Positions 26,196-37,910 of a stretch of DNA of 64,000 bases are shown one piece after another. How positions within the stretch are numbered: position 1 is the first letter of the stretch; every line of letters begins with the position of its first letter. Source of the DNA: Paulownia fortunei (taxonomy: Eukaryota > Streptophyta > Magnoliopsida > Lamiales > Paulowniaceae); contig CM033106.1 of assembly GCA_019321725.1 (NCBI GenBank), positions 25,408,118 to 25,472,117 of the forward strand. Direction: 5' to 3'. Below the pieces are notes generated by a model. The model saw only the letters and a program-made list of their open reading frames with translations. It made no database searches and had not been told where the DNA came from. Made by a program: the position numbers and the translations under genes.

Positions 26196-26414
26196 ATGGC
26201 GAAGCAACTGGGATCCACCGGAGAGTTTTTCAGGCGGCGTGACGAGTGGCGGAAGCACCCGATGCTGCACAAGCAGTGGCGCCACGCGACCCCCGGCCTC
26301 GGCATCGCACTGGTCGCCTTCGGCATCTACCTTGTTGGTGAAACCGCTTACAACAAGATCTACGCACCCAAGTCTCATTCTCATTCTCAGTCCACCTCTT
26401 CTGCGTCTCACTGA
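26196..26414 (+). CDS. NDUFB3: NADH dehydrogenase (ubiquinone) 1 beta subcomplex subunit 3 (B12 type)
   Basis: Single-exon 72-aa ORF with the start context 'gtcaATGGCG'. This is an accessory subunit of the membrane arm of mitochondrial complex I. The protein begins MAKQLGSTGEFFRRRDEWRKH, the plant B12 signature, followed by MLHKQWRHATPGLGIA. A single transmembrane segment covers about residues 34-48 (GIALVAFGIYLVGE). The tail is Ser/His-rich. Length equals the plant family norm of about 72 residues. No cleavable presequence is evident, as expected for this subunit. GC content is higher than in the surroundings, as for other exons here. The site II cluster upstream supports co-regulation with respiratory genes. 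Confidence 0.95.
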   Translation: MAKQLGSTGEFFRRRDEWRKHPMLHKQWRHATPGLGIALVAFGIYLVGETAYNKIYAPKSHSHSQSTSSASH

Positions 26415-28685
26415 AATTCAGCCCCGGTCAGACTCACAATCTTAGATACGATCGGTAGTTAAGAAGTTCACAAATTGCCATTTTCTGAAATTTGGAGTTT
26501 TTTTAATTGTGTTTTGGCATTTAGCTTTTTGTGTGCGTGAGGTGTTGGTGTGTCAATTTAGTTTCTCATGCGTTATTTATTTGTTTTCTGCAATTTAGGG
26601 TTCTCTATAACCTGAAACTCGAATTTACTTATTTTCTCAAGTTTATTAGTTTTGTGTCTGAAAGGTTCTCTATAAAATGAAACTCAAATTTACTTCCTTT
26701 CTCAATTTTATAGGTTTGTCTCTAAAATTTAGGTTTTTTTCATCGTAAATTTGTCTGAAGAATGGTTGCCTTAGTGCCGATCATGCTTGTTTTGTGCACC
26801 TAGACTGTTTAGTATTTGTTTTTTTGGGTTTTTCTTCTCTAGGTGATTTTTTTCTGAGTTAGAGGTTTTATTGACTTGAAGTATGAATGTTCTGCTACAC
26901 AGAAATAAGCGAATTAATGTGCACTTGGTTGCATGCCCAGTTTAATATGAGGGTATTCTTGCTTGAGCTTAGATTTTGATATGACTCTATAGTGTTGCGA
27001 AGGTATCTAAACTTCACTTCCAACTTCTGACCAGATATCTAAAACTCTCCCCTATGCCAACATGTATAAAACAAACTTAGTCAATTTGAATATTTCTTAC
27101 TACGCCTGTGGTTATGGATGAAGTAGACCTTTGCTTTCTTCTCTTACATGCTCTGTCTTTGTCAACCAGTTGAATCATTGGGGCGGTGGATTACGAACTA
27201 TTGCTTCAATGAAATAACGTGCCACATGGTTTACTGACTCCTTAAGTATTTTCCCACCTCGGATCTTTTTGAGCACTGCATAAGAGTTCCCAAAAAGGAG
27301 ATATTTTATTGATAACTTGCTCTTGACTATTTGGTGCATTTGGGATATTTTCTATCATCAGAAGGGCTCTGAAAATAAGTTGTAATATTGTTATCTCATT
27401 AAGATGTTTGATCTGAACATATCTCGAGGGCGACTCTGATGCTTTTCTTAAAACAAAAGAGAAGTAACTAATAAATAAAGGTTTCTATATTTTTTTTCTG
27501 TTTTTTTGTTTTTTCCATACAAGACTGGTGGAAAATCAATGATGCTCTTTATCTTGCATGAGACCATTTTCACCTTAGAAAAATTTTACAGTTCTGTTTC
27601 TGGGGCATTGCATTTCTTTTCTGTTTTCAGGTAAATGAACCCACGTGTTGCAAAATACTGGTAATGGTTTAAATGTAATGCAAGAGCAATAATATTTTTG
27701 TCATGATCATGACCTCTAGCGATTTACTAAGGTTCTGCTTAACTTCTATGCCAGGTGTGGTTATTGATTTCATTAATTTGAAAATGTGTATTTTCTCATT
27801 TGCGAGGAGACCAATTTTAATTTGTAATTAGTGAGAAAGAAGACAAATTAGTATTGGGTTTAAGAAGTACACGTGTTAATTTCACATTTACTTCCGAGCA
27901 GAACTGTGAGTAAGGCCTATGTGTTAAGTTGGAACTATAGCTTTTCTTCCCCTCCCAAGTACTCTCTTAGGTCATCTATTGAAACATGATCTTGATGGCA
28001 CAATTATAATAAATGTTTGCGACAACTGATGCTTTTATCATTTTCTTTTTCTCTTAATATAACCTTCAAATTTCCCATCCCAAACAACCCAAGAGAAAGG
28101 GGAGAAAGAGAAAAAAATGAAAAAGGAGAAAGATAAGACAGACATAGAAATGTCACTCCAAAAATAAGATGAGTGACCTTTGCTTCTTGTTTTATGAATA
28201 TTGGTTTGCTTATAGCATGAAAAGATATTAGCGTCCAATCTCAAAATATTTAATGCTGTCATGGATTATTCTTCATTTGTTACTCTTTGGATCCAAGTGT
28301 TACGCTTTGATATTCATGGTTGCCCTTGGACCTAAATCCCCATGCCAGTTGCTTTGCAGCAATTTTATGCAATTTTTATTTTCTACCCATATTTTTATAT
28401 GGATGGATGAGTTACTTTTTTTCTTTTTTATGCGAGCTCATGATAATCTCCACCAAGATTTTTATTTTTTGTTGTATTCATTGTTCATGCAGATGAATGT
28501 GTGGTGCCAAAGAATGGAGCGGAATCATGTTTCTCGCTCCGCCATATCTCTGAGTGTTTAAATAAAGCATTTCTCAGACTTGTTTGTTGTCTTCAATCAG
28601 CTATAACTTCGAATTTGTAACCAAGTTAAGAATGGTAGTTTTTGCAGTGGCTTGTCTCTTGCTGTAGCACTTGCTTGATGCTACT
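26415..28685. other. NDUFB3 3' flank and intergenic DNA
   Basis: No protein gene is supported. The T-rich sequence has a transcribed-intron character. A possible spliced 3' UTR exon begins after 'tgttcatgcag' at about 28491 and contains AATAAA near 28560, but no matching donor can be chosen with confidence. Short ORFs have no domain features. Confidence 0.4.
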
Positions 28686-28690
28686 CTTAT

Positions 28691-28760
28691 CTCTCTCTCC
28701 CTCCCTCTCTCTCTCTCTCTATATATATATAGTATATATATAGATATATAGGTATATATA
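28691..28760. repeat. Compound (CT)n-(AT)n microsatellite
   Basis: A CT-rich tract at 28691-28720 runs into AT repeats interrupted by AG and GG to about 28760. Confidence 0.9.
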
Positions 28761-28807
28761 CATGGTTGTGTGTGTGCATACAGATGCATACATATGCATA
28801 TAGATTC

Positions 28808-29216
28808 TTACATAGATACCGACATACCAGTAATGTGCCTTCCATAAGCAGTCCAATGTACAGCCCCATGTACACAAGGTGAAACCAAACCACCATAATT
28901 CACTATGCATGGCAGCTTAACAGAGTTTATGGTTCTCCGTGACCCACTGCTGAAGGTGAAAATCTCACAGCTATGTGTAACCCTCAGCTGAATATTATGT
29001 AACTTCGCATAATCATCACTAGGAACATCATTCAGTGTGAAAAAGTCTGGTATATGAGTACAGTTGTTGACAAGCCTTAGCTCTTTAAGGTCATTCTGTG
29101 ATGATCCTGATCTGATCAAAAAACTGGCATAGCAAACCATCACTCCCTATCTGAGGTCTTGGGAATTATACGCACTTCCAAATGGATGGATTCCATAGGA
29201 AGATGTTATCTATATA
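28808..29216 (-). pseudogene. F-box-associated (FBA) domain relic
   Basis: The minus strand first reads NIFLWNPSIWKCV, the FBA landmark 'LWNPSI'. It hits an in-frame TAA at 29166-29168 and continues FPRPQIGSDGLLC in the same frame. The remainder of the domain lies in another frame from 29143: SCEIFTFSSGSRRTI, then CIVNYGGLVSPCVHGAVHW, the conserved 'V(N/H)GAxHW' block. The F-box itself was not found upstream. A stop, a frameshift and a missing 5' end mark this as a dead fragment of a plant F-box/FBA gene, a substrate-recognition subunit of SCF ubiquitin ligases. A very divergent live short gene is less likely. Confidence 0.6.
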
Positions 29217-29267
29217 CATGTGAGAGCTGACAGATAAATTACACCATTACAAGTGATGCTGAAATGT

Positions 29268-29400
29268 TTGTTTCCAGCACTTGGACTTAATCGACATCTA
29301 TACTGTTAGTGTATGTGTGTTTCCAGCATTTGGAATGAATGGACGCCTAAACTGTTGGTATGTTTCCAGCATTTGGATTAAATGGACACTTTAAGTGTAA
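29268..29400. repeat. Three-copy minisatellite
   Basis: Three tandem units of about 40-50 bases (29268-29317, 29318-29360, 29361-29400) each start with 'tgtttccagca' and contain 'ttgga', 'aatcgaca/aatggac' and 'ctgtt' or a variant. They lie just upstream (minus-strand sense) of the FBA relic. Confidence 0.8.
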
Positions 29401-30228
29401 GTGCTCATTCAAGGGGTGCATGTAGATAAAAGTCATACTACTTGATCAATAGGAATTGGTCCTCCTTGTTCTTTGCCTTGCCTGTGATCATGAGGTCTGC
29501 AATTGAAGTCTGGACAAGTGACCGGTGCATACCAAGATTTGCAGTTATTGGTGCATGCGGCAAGAGTTTTCAGCCGGTCTCATTTTGGCCAACTGTTCTA
29601 CTCCTACCACACGGGCAGATCCATACTACAGCGGGTCTTGTCCTAATTACAGCCCAGGAATGAAAACCCCTTTTTGTTTTTTTGTTTTTTTGTTTTTTCT
29701 AATTAGGATCGTTTGTCCAATTCCAGAAACCTAAAGAGAGAACCAGCTAATCAACAATTTTCCCAGTTCATGAAAAAAAAAAAACCAACAACAACAACAA
29801 CCAACCAAACAATCAAAGTACTAGGAGTTTTGGTCGGTTAGTTCAGCCCTTATTTCATTTGTGGTGCAGACCATTTCATCACGAACAACAGATTTAGCAG
29901 CCATTTCAGTATTCGGTGGTGTGGAGGCAGCAGCCTGCTGTGCAGAAACTGTTGTCAAATAAATTATACTTCACTTGTTACTTTATGGATCAAAGTGTCA
30001 CACTCCAATTCTCATTAGATATTAATCACATCGAACGTGAATCTCAATTGTTAAAAGAACAAGAAATTACAATAACCTTCATCAAATTTCCCTTACGATT
30101 TGTTAAATTACAAATACCTCCTCTGTAATTTTTGTAATTGGATATACCAAGGAAGATTTTTGCATACAGAGGACAAAGAAAAAGTTAAAAACCACTAATT
30201 TCAAAATATAAAATTTAATCGAAAATAT
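29401..30228. other. Intergenic region between the FBA relic and the MADS-box gene
   Basis: No recognised gene. It contains a T-rich 'gttttttt' microsatellite at about 29670-29697. A minus-strand stretch at 29821-29950 has coding-like composition (see findings) but no identifiable family. Confidence 0.5.
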
Positions 30229-30347
30229 TCAGAAATGCCCACGACCATAGCCAGTGTTGAACTGGTGAGACATGTCGGCTTCACCAGCCCCGGTTGTTGC
30301 CCCCTGGTCATATGGAATCACAGTGTTATTCCCCACTCCATATGGAA

Positions 30348-31001
30348 CTATAGTACCATGAGATGAAACATCAAAACCTGGACAGGGCCCAGCAACAAAA
30401 GGGAAACCCCTGCACTCTCAGAGTATGTTCCAGGGACTACATCGTATTGCATCATAGGTTTCACAGCCTTTTCCACTTGGGTTTCAAGATTCTTTCCAAA
30501 ATCCTTGACAGCCCCTTTCAAATGGTCAAGCTGTTGATAGTTGAGTTTGTCAATGGAAGCTGCAGACGGGATCCATTTCTCCTTCTCACAGGCCTTTCTT
30601 ATCTGGTCTAGTTCTTCTCCCCGTGCTTTCTCAGCTTCTATCAGGCTCTCAACCTGAGCCAGATATTCCAGGTCCTTTTGCCTAGTCTGGTCCGAACTCT
30701 GTTGAACATGGGTCGATTGATTGGCAACATTGACAGGTGGAGAATTCGGGGTCAGGAACCTGTCAGCAATGGTGTTAGCGTCCGGGTGGCCGAACGAGTG
30801 AGCCTTGTTGCCAGGGGAGAAAACGACGATGGCTGCCTCAGCACCAGAAAGAGTGCAAAGTTCACTGGCCTTCTTGAAGAGGCCAACCCGTCGTTTTGAG
30901 AAGGTAACCTGGAGGTTGCTCTCGTTCTCCATCTTTGCCATGTTCACCTTTCGACGGCCCTGGATTTTTCTTGCTTGGGATTGATCAGCAGCCGAACTCA
31001 T
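30348..31001 (-). CDS. Type I (M-alpha, AGL62-like) MADS-box protein, C-terminal frameshift
   Basis: Single-exon minus-strand gene, 217 aa as read from the ATG at 31001; the frame extends upstream without a better ATG and past a TATA box. The MADS domain (about 16-75) has GRRKVNMAKMENE, TFSKRRVGLFKKASELC and AIVVFSPGNKAHSFG, typical of the intronless AGL62/AGL61/AGL23 group. A coiled-coil-like helical region follows (about 105-180; EKARGEELDQI). These nuclear DNA-binding factors act mostly in female gametophyte and endosperm development as heterodimers. After Gly198 the sequence becomes Leu-rich and ends SLLLLGPVQVLMFHLMVL, unlike the family. From the GGGG run at 30407-30410 another frame stays open to a TGA at 30229-30231 and gives a typical tail (GPCPGFDVSSHGTIVPYGV, then FNTGYGRGHF). 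A one-base indel therefore truncates or alters the tail; assembly error is possible. Confidence 0.88.
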   Translation of the reverse strand: MSSAADQSQARKIQGRRKVNMAKMENESNLQVTFSKRRVGLFKKASELCTLSGAEAAIVVFSPGNKAHSFGHPDANTIADRFLTPNSPPVNVANQSTHVQQSSDQTRQKDLEYLAQVESLIEAEKARGEELDQIRKACEKEKWIPSAASIDKLNYQQLDHLKGAVKDFGKNLETQVEKAVKPMMQYDVVPGTYSESAGVSLLLLGPVQVLMFHLMVL

Positions 31002-31061
31002 TGGCAAACAAAAACAAGAGAAACCTGGAAATGGTGTTCCAGGCCATGACATGGAAATGGT

Positions 31062-31069
31062 ATTTATAG
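31062..31069 (-). promoter_or_regulatory. TATA box of the MADS-box gene
   Basis: The minus strand reads TATAAATA, 61-68 bases upstream of the ATG at 31001. This supports that ATG as the start rather than a codon further upstream. Confidence 0.7.
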
Positions 31070-31076
31070 TACTAGT

Positions 31077-32394
31077 CTTTGTCACTTAATGGATTCTACC
31101 TTCAATTTACTACAAAGAAATAAATTGATTTTTCATTCCCACTCGGTAACTTAGGAAATTTTACCTATTTATTCACTTACTGAGTATTGGGTGCTGTCAA
31201 ATGGGATACTTTTGTAACATAAATTCAAGAATCCAATTTTCATTGTTGGATTTTCCAAAAAAACGTGATGAGGAATCAAATTTATGTCCACCTGGGGAAA
31301 AAATAAAAGTGCGACTCCAAATTTATGGTATAAGATATGGTCGTATTAAAAATTTACAGCAGTTGTTCATTTTATCTTCTAACTATAAATTCCAAACAAA
31401 AATCTTGGGATTGTTATGAGTATTGTAAAACAAGCGAATAGTTATAAACTTTAACACCCACTTCACTGGAAAACAACCCTCATCACTATATATTGTTATA
31501 AACTACAGCATTTCTCGCTACAAGGAAAAAAATAAGAGAAGTTAATGGCAATATATGAATGGCAATGCAAAAATGATCACTAATTATGTATAGTAAGTGA
31601 CAAAAAATTTATTTTATTAAGTTATGATTTTCAACAACTTAACAGTAACAATAATTATGTTAAAATTGTCCTTATTAACAATTAGTGACTCATATATAGT
31701 GAAAACAAAAATTTCCTAAAAATCGTAGTAATAATTTTTGTTGTTACTAGATTAACATTATACATGTGCCATTAAATATTAATAATAACAACTTAAAAAT
31801 AGTTGTCAATATTAATGCATCATAACAGAGAAATAAAAATTACTATCACTTAATACATATCATTAATAAAATAAAAAAATATTATCACTTAATATATGTT
31901 ATAATGACAACTTTCACATTATCAATTAATTTTGTAATTGTTATTACTTTCACATTATTGTGAATATTATTCTTTTTTTTAGCACCCACGAGTGGATTTC
32001 AAATATGAAAATGGACATAAATTATATCCAAGATGCAATTTTTTCGAAACTGTAAAATCATTGTCCTCAATCACGTAGATAAGATTATAATGCACTAACA
32101 CTTTAAAACCTTTCATATTATGTCATTCATAGTGTCAAACACTTTAAAAATCATTCATATTATGTCATGACTGTCACTTGATACTTGATGTGTCTATATA
32201 TGAAATGAATAAATGAAAAAAAATTATTCAAGACAGTAGATGGAGTGTGCACCACATTTCTGACATGAAGGGGTCATGTTTAATATATTTTAAAAAGTAA
32301 ATAGTAATAAATAAATTAATAAATAATCAATTTTTTCTAAAGGTAATTTAAAAATTAGCACAATCTCATCAAAATCCATTTTTTATTTCTTTCT
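31077..32394. other. AT-rich intergenic DNA with repeat debris
   Basis: No gene. A possible decayed CACTA-like element begins near 31516 (see findings). A short tandem repeat of about 41 bases ('cactttaaaa...cattcatattatgtcat') lies at 32099-32175. Confidence 0.55.
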
Positions 32395-32776
32395 TTATAT
32401 ATTTTTATTAAAAACAAACGGCCCTTTTTTCTTGGTAATAAATAAGCTACAAACCACATCATAAAATTCTGAAACTATCACCCTCATGAACTTTTTCTTT
32501 GTATGGACCCCTGTGTTGATCCAGGAGACTTTATTCACATACTGTGCATTGAAGTGAGCTATCCAATAAAGAGTTCCATTCAGGAAAGGATCCAATGATG
32601 CCCTTTTTTCATGAATCTGAACCAAGAGCATGTATTTCAGACACTATTATCTACTTTATCTACTAAGTTCTCGAATTTTGAAAACATTCTAGACATTGGA
32701 GATTTAGATCTATATGAATTTAAGAGGATGTTTGGACACAAAAACCAGCAGGCCGTTACATGAACCAACAAGTGTA
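32395..32776 (-). pseudogene. Second F-box/FBA gene relic
   Basis: The minus strand reads TLVGSCNGLLVFVSKHPLKF, the 'VGSCNGLL' block that follows the F-box in this family, ending at a TAG at 32710-32712. A second frame (from about 32637 down) carries PFLNGTLYWIAHF and then KKFMRVIVSEFYDVV, which matches the 'LNGxxxWIA...VPEF' part of FBA domains. The pieces are collinear but in different frames, with stops and no intact F-box, so this is a dead gene. It is distinct from the relic at 28808-29216 because both contain the Gly-x-x-x-Trp block. Confidence 0.5.
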
Positions 32777-35700
32777 AATCTTTGAATATGGTAATTAGAC
32801 GCTGTTTAACGGTCAATTCCAAGTTTCATGTTGGACTCAATATTAATAAAGTAACTCTCGTGTGGGGAACCACTCCTTTGATGGGTGTCGTTAGTAGTCA
32901 GAACTGTAATTGTTCGTACTTGTTCTTCCGTTTGAGTCAAGGAAGTCTAGACTTACATGTTTTCAATATCTAGCTTACTTAACACATGAACCCCTTGATG
33001 AAAATACAATGAACATTTTGATCATCTCTGCTGCTGCAGGAGAACAAAGTGGATTCACCAAGATCAAATGTTAAAAAGTTCTAGGTTTAGAAGTTTGTTC
33101 TGCACCAGAACTAGAGATATGAAATCAGAAAATATTGGATAGAAAGGTAAAACCAATCACCTTCTCTACCAACATCATTGCAGTCAAAATGAACCTCAAC
33201 ATAGCCCCAATGGGCATAAAGCAGCGATAAACCGGTTGAAAGATAATAGGGAGTATTAATGTTCAAATTATGGTAACACAGAAGTCTTGATGCGCCTGTG
33301 TTGTCCATTCATAAATTTTTAGCGCGTCACATAAAGGGAGTCTGTTAGGAGGATTGACTTTAATCCAAAAATTCTGTTATGACTATGAGTCTGTTTGTCT
33401 GTTAAAAGTATTGAACTTAATTTAAAAATTATGCTACGACTGTGTATAGACTGACCACATTCGATTTACCAAACAACTTTGAAATAAAAAAAGAAGAAAA
33501 AAGAAAGAGAAACTAGTAATCTTAAACACACACGCACAATTAAAGTAGCTTGTATGATAAAAGACTTTAAAAGCTTTAAAAGAAAATAAAATTAAAAAAA
33601 AAGTACATAAAAGTTTTTATCAATGTTCTCATTATTGCATCACATCATTCCGTTCTTTAATCTTTCCTCATAAGCAATCTCTTATTTAAGCATTAGAGGT
33701 TCTTTGGGCCAGGATCCAATATCTTTAACCATTTTCTACTGTGTGGAGAAAGATTTCTTAATATCAAAATGTGAAACGGACCACTTCCAAAAAACAACTA
33801 TAGAAAACAATCCATTTTCAAAATTCAATTATTGAGTCACTTTCAATCCAGATAATTTAAATTTGGACTGTGCGCCAAAAATGTTTTCCCATATTTAATA
33901 ATCCCATTTCGAGTAGGGGTAATATGTCAAAATTATAAATCAATTCTCATTCGGAGCCATTGAATATAAATAGACATGATCATAGATGTTCATCACAATG
34001 ATCTTGAACCAACTCTAAATTCAGACCATGCAAATCATGATTGTATGAGAAAACATCGTATGTGTACGTACAATTATAGTATATACGATAAATTTCAGTT
34101 TTTGCTGCCTTGTCAGATTGCTAGAAACAACTTAAATGTATGTGTGTACGAGGAATGATTGTACATATTTTTTACAATTGACTTCTACATTATATTGTAC
34201 GTAAATCAGAATTTGCCCCTCAAACTGTCATTTGTCAACTACAGTGAGTTCCCCCATCTTTTTATAGTATTATTTTTTGCTTCTTTTATTTTTTCTAAAA
34301 TATTTCAATTATCAAAAAAATTTAAAATGACATTTAATTTACCAATTTTATCCTTAAATCAAATAAAAGCTAGAAGTCCCATCAAAATGAAAATGCCAAA
34401 ATAATATTTTTATTTAAATAAATGAATTAATAGCTTGTTTTGTGCAAATATTTTATGAGTTAATATGTGTTACATTATTAATAAATACTTCAATTTTTAT
34501 GACAAATTGCGAGTAGATCAAATGTATATTATATTTTTTAGGGTAATGAATGGTAGAGGAAAAAAAATATTTTTTTATAATAAATTCATAATTATTTTAA
34601 TGTATTAATCAAAATAAATAATCATCACGAATTCGTGGAAATAGGGCAGCTGGAGGCTCTTTTTTTTTTTTTTTCATTTTTGCCTTTATTTAGACCTAGG
34701 GGGAAAATTTGTAAGTTAGGGCCATTTTTCGGAAAATCTTAGAATTAAGTAAAATAGAAAGGGATAATGCAATGCAATTAAAAAATGGAGGGTACTCTCA
34801 TTTTCACTTATGGTCTAAAGGAGGAAAAGTGAAATTTAACCTATATTATTTGTATGCATGTATGTTTTTGGTGCTTGTTCAAGTTTTAATTATTAATTGA
34901 TGGGCATTAATTAATTCTAATCCAGCTAATTATGCCCAATGAGGCTATAAATATAAGAGGCGTAAGAAATGCATACACTCGGATATACCTAAGTTTTTTT
35001 TTATAATCAATATCAATATTCTTCTTCAACTCATTCTTGTCGAATAAGGTATAAAGGTCCATAAGGCCCAAATACAAAAGGAGCTCATAAAACCTACATC
35101 CTATTACAAACACCTATAAATAGTTTTTCCATACTATTTTCAAAGTATATCGAAGGGTTTATCGAGACCTTGACATTCTGTTCGTATAATAAATAAGTAT
35201 CCAATATTCCAGCAGCTCTCTGAAGAGAAGTTAATTTTTGTCGAACTAATTCCGCTCACTAATGTATTTAGTTTCCCATATCAATGAATAATAAGTCATT
35301 AATAAGTTAATTTACATAGACATAGATATTGTATTCAATCTATAGAGGTAGACCTACCTACAATGTATACTATACAATATACAAGGGGATTTTGACCATA
35401 TTACTCAATTTTGAACAAATTATAAATTCTTATAAATTTTTAGTTTTTTTTTCTAAAAAATATATGTTTGTTCAATTTGGGATTATAATCTATAATACTA
35501 AGGTGGTAAATTATTTTGACAATATACAATACAAAATCCCATAATTAATTAATCTAAAATTGGAAATTGTTGGATGACTACATATATACATCAATCACAG
35601 TTGCAAATTGTAGAAAATGACTAATTTTAGGAATCTACTACAAATAATTGATTTATAAAGGTCACAATTTTCATGAGAATTGTGGATGTTGATATTTAGG

Positions 35701-37910
35701 AATATAGTGCAATAAATACAAAATTGAAGTGTGAAAATCATTTTTTCTTTTTTTTTTTGGGGGGGTGGGGGTAAACTATCAATTGAGTCAAGCAATTTCA
35801 AAACTTATTTTTTGATATTATTTGATCGATCAAATTTCTTGTGTTAATTTGATGAGGTAAAAGAAAAAAAAAAAAGAAAAGGATTAAAATTTGAATAGCA
35901 AGATATGAATGACATGATGCAAAATGGCTGTGTGATTTTATATCCATACTTTGTATTTATATTATTTTGTAAGAAAATTGTAATGATGTATTATGAATTA
36001 TTTAAATAAAGGATATAAAGTAATCATGATTGCACGCATACAAGGGGGTGCATGCTCTCTTTTATATGAGCTAATGCTGATAATAATTGCTCCTGTTTAA
36101 AGCTCCTCCCTCATTTAGTGGTGGATGTGAATCCTTTGCTGACATCATTAAGAACATGATTAAAATCTTAATCATTATATCATGTGCTAATTAACTATAT
36201 GTCTTAAAGTTAAAAGTATCGAAACTGAGACACATAAATCGTTAATTTTTTTAAATAAAATTCAATCAATAGATCGATTATATTATACTCGTAAAATAAT
36301 CCTAATCCTACATAAGTTTTTTTTTTATTTTTTTTCTTTAATGTGGGGTACGTGATATATATTAATACTTAATTGTTTTTTATACCTACGTACTTGAATT
36401 CTTAGTCTCTTCGTGCTTATGGCATGGATCATTATTTTTGTCTTTTAAATTAATCAACTAAAATAAAAACATATTATATCATTAAACTACTATTAAAATA
36501 AATAAATACGAGTATAAAAAATGGGGCTAAACTCCAAAAATATTTGAATTGCATAGTCTTTGGAGCCACAATGAAGCAAGGCTCACTAATTGAATTGAGT
36601 GTGTGATAATTACAATTCATTACTTTCCAGCACTGTTTTTTTTTTTTTTTTTACAATAATTTATATTTTGTTATATATTGCATTTCATATATATTTTATT
36701 AATTTAATATTTATCTATAATATAAAATAAAAAAATAAAATATGAAAACAACATCCACAATCCAACAAGAGAAAAAAATGACCCATGAGTGGGATTAGCT
36801 TTTCCAATGTCATGTTGAACGGTGAATAAAAGAACAAGAATTCTAAATTCACTTTCAATTTAGATCATTTAAATTTAGAGCATGCCCCACAATTTTTTTT
36901 CATATTCAATTATTCCATTCCTAAATTCAAAATCGAGATATTCTGGTAATTTTGTGAATAAATGAGCTCAAAAGGGTAAACAAATAAATTAAACTTGTTA
37001 ATAAGTGAATAGCCAAAGGAATTTCTCTTTGCAATCTATAAAACAAAAATTGTAAGAATTGAGAACTTGGTAAAAATAAACTTAATTTCGATCTTACACC
37101 ACTCTCCTATATATAAAGTATAGATCAATATTATTTTGTGAAAAAATGATTAAATATATTAGTTATTATATCAAAATTATCAAAGAATAATAGAATACAA
37201 TCAATAATTTAGACTGATAGAATACAATTAACGGCTCCAAATCAAAACATAAAATGGAACTTTTTTTAAATAAAATACAGTTTAATGATAGCTAATCTAT
37301 TAAAATTTATTATGATTGGTAAGCTTTCATTTCAGCAAAGTATTTAAAAAATCATATAAGGTATTTGATAATAATTACTATTTTAATTGATTGGTACCAA
37401 ACAATGCGCCTCTATTTTCCTCAATTGTGTATTTTAGACGTAGAGAATAAAGATGATAATGGGTGAACTTAATAAAATTCCAAATTCACTTTTATTTGAA
37501 CCCAAACTTGATGGGTTAAATCCGTTAAATCCTATTAAATTTTTTTTGTGATATTAAAAATTTACATTTATTAATTTTTTTTAACAATTATTTTGATCGA
37601 TAAAATTATAATAAAATAATACTCCTAATTATTGCAAAAATAAATAAATCTTATACTTTTTTAATTTTTTATTTAGAATTTAATATCAAATTAAAATAGC
37701 CTCTTAATTTTAGAATGGAATGGTAGTAATTGTTGTATTATAGGAATAATAACGATGTAGATTTGGAGTGAATTTGATCAAATTTGAAATTCACAAAAAA
37801 AAACTTTAAACTCGAATCCAAGCTCGTCCCGATTCCAAACATAAAATGTTAAACTCGTTAGACCCATTACACTCATTTTATATTTAAAAATATTAGAATA
37901 TATTACACTA
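32777..37910. other. AT-rich gene-free region
   Basis: About 5 kb of AT-rich DNA with poly-A/T runs. No ORF shows family features. Scattered less AT-rich patches (for example around 33.7-34.0 kb) look like old repeat fragments, but no terminal repeats or target-site duplications could be assigned. Confidence 0.6.

Noticed and set aside
28601..28910. Minus-strand ORFs rich in Tyr/Ile and Arg/Glu repeats
   Set aside because: Translations of the CT/AT microsatellite at 28691-28760.
29442..29734. Plus-strand ORFs of 73 and 69 codons
   Set aside because: No recognisable domain, non-ATG or weak starts; opposite strand to the surrounding relics.
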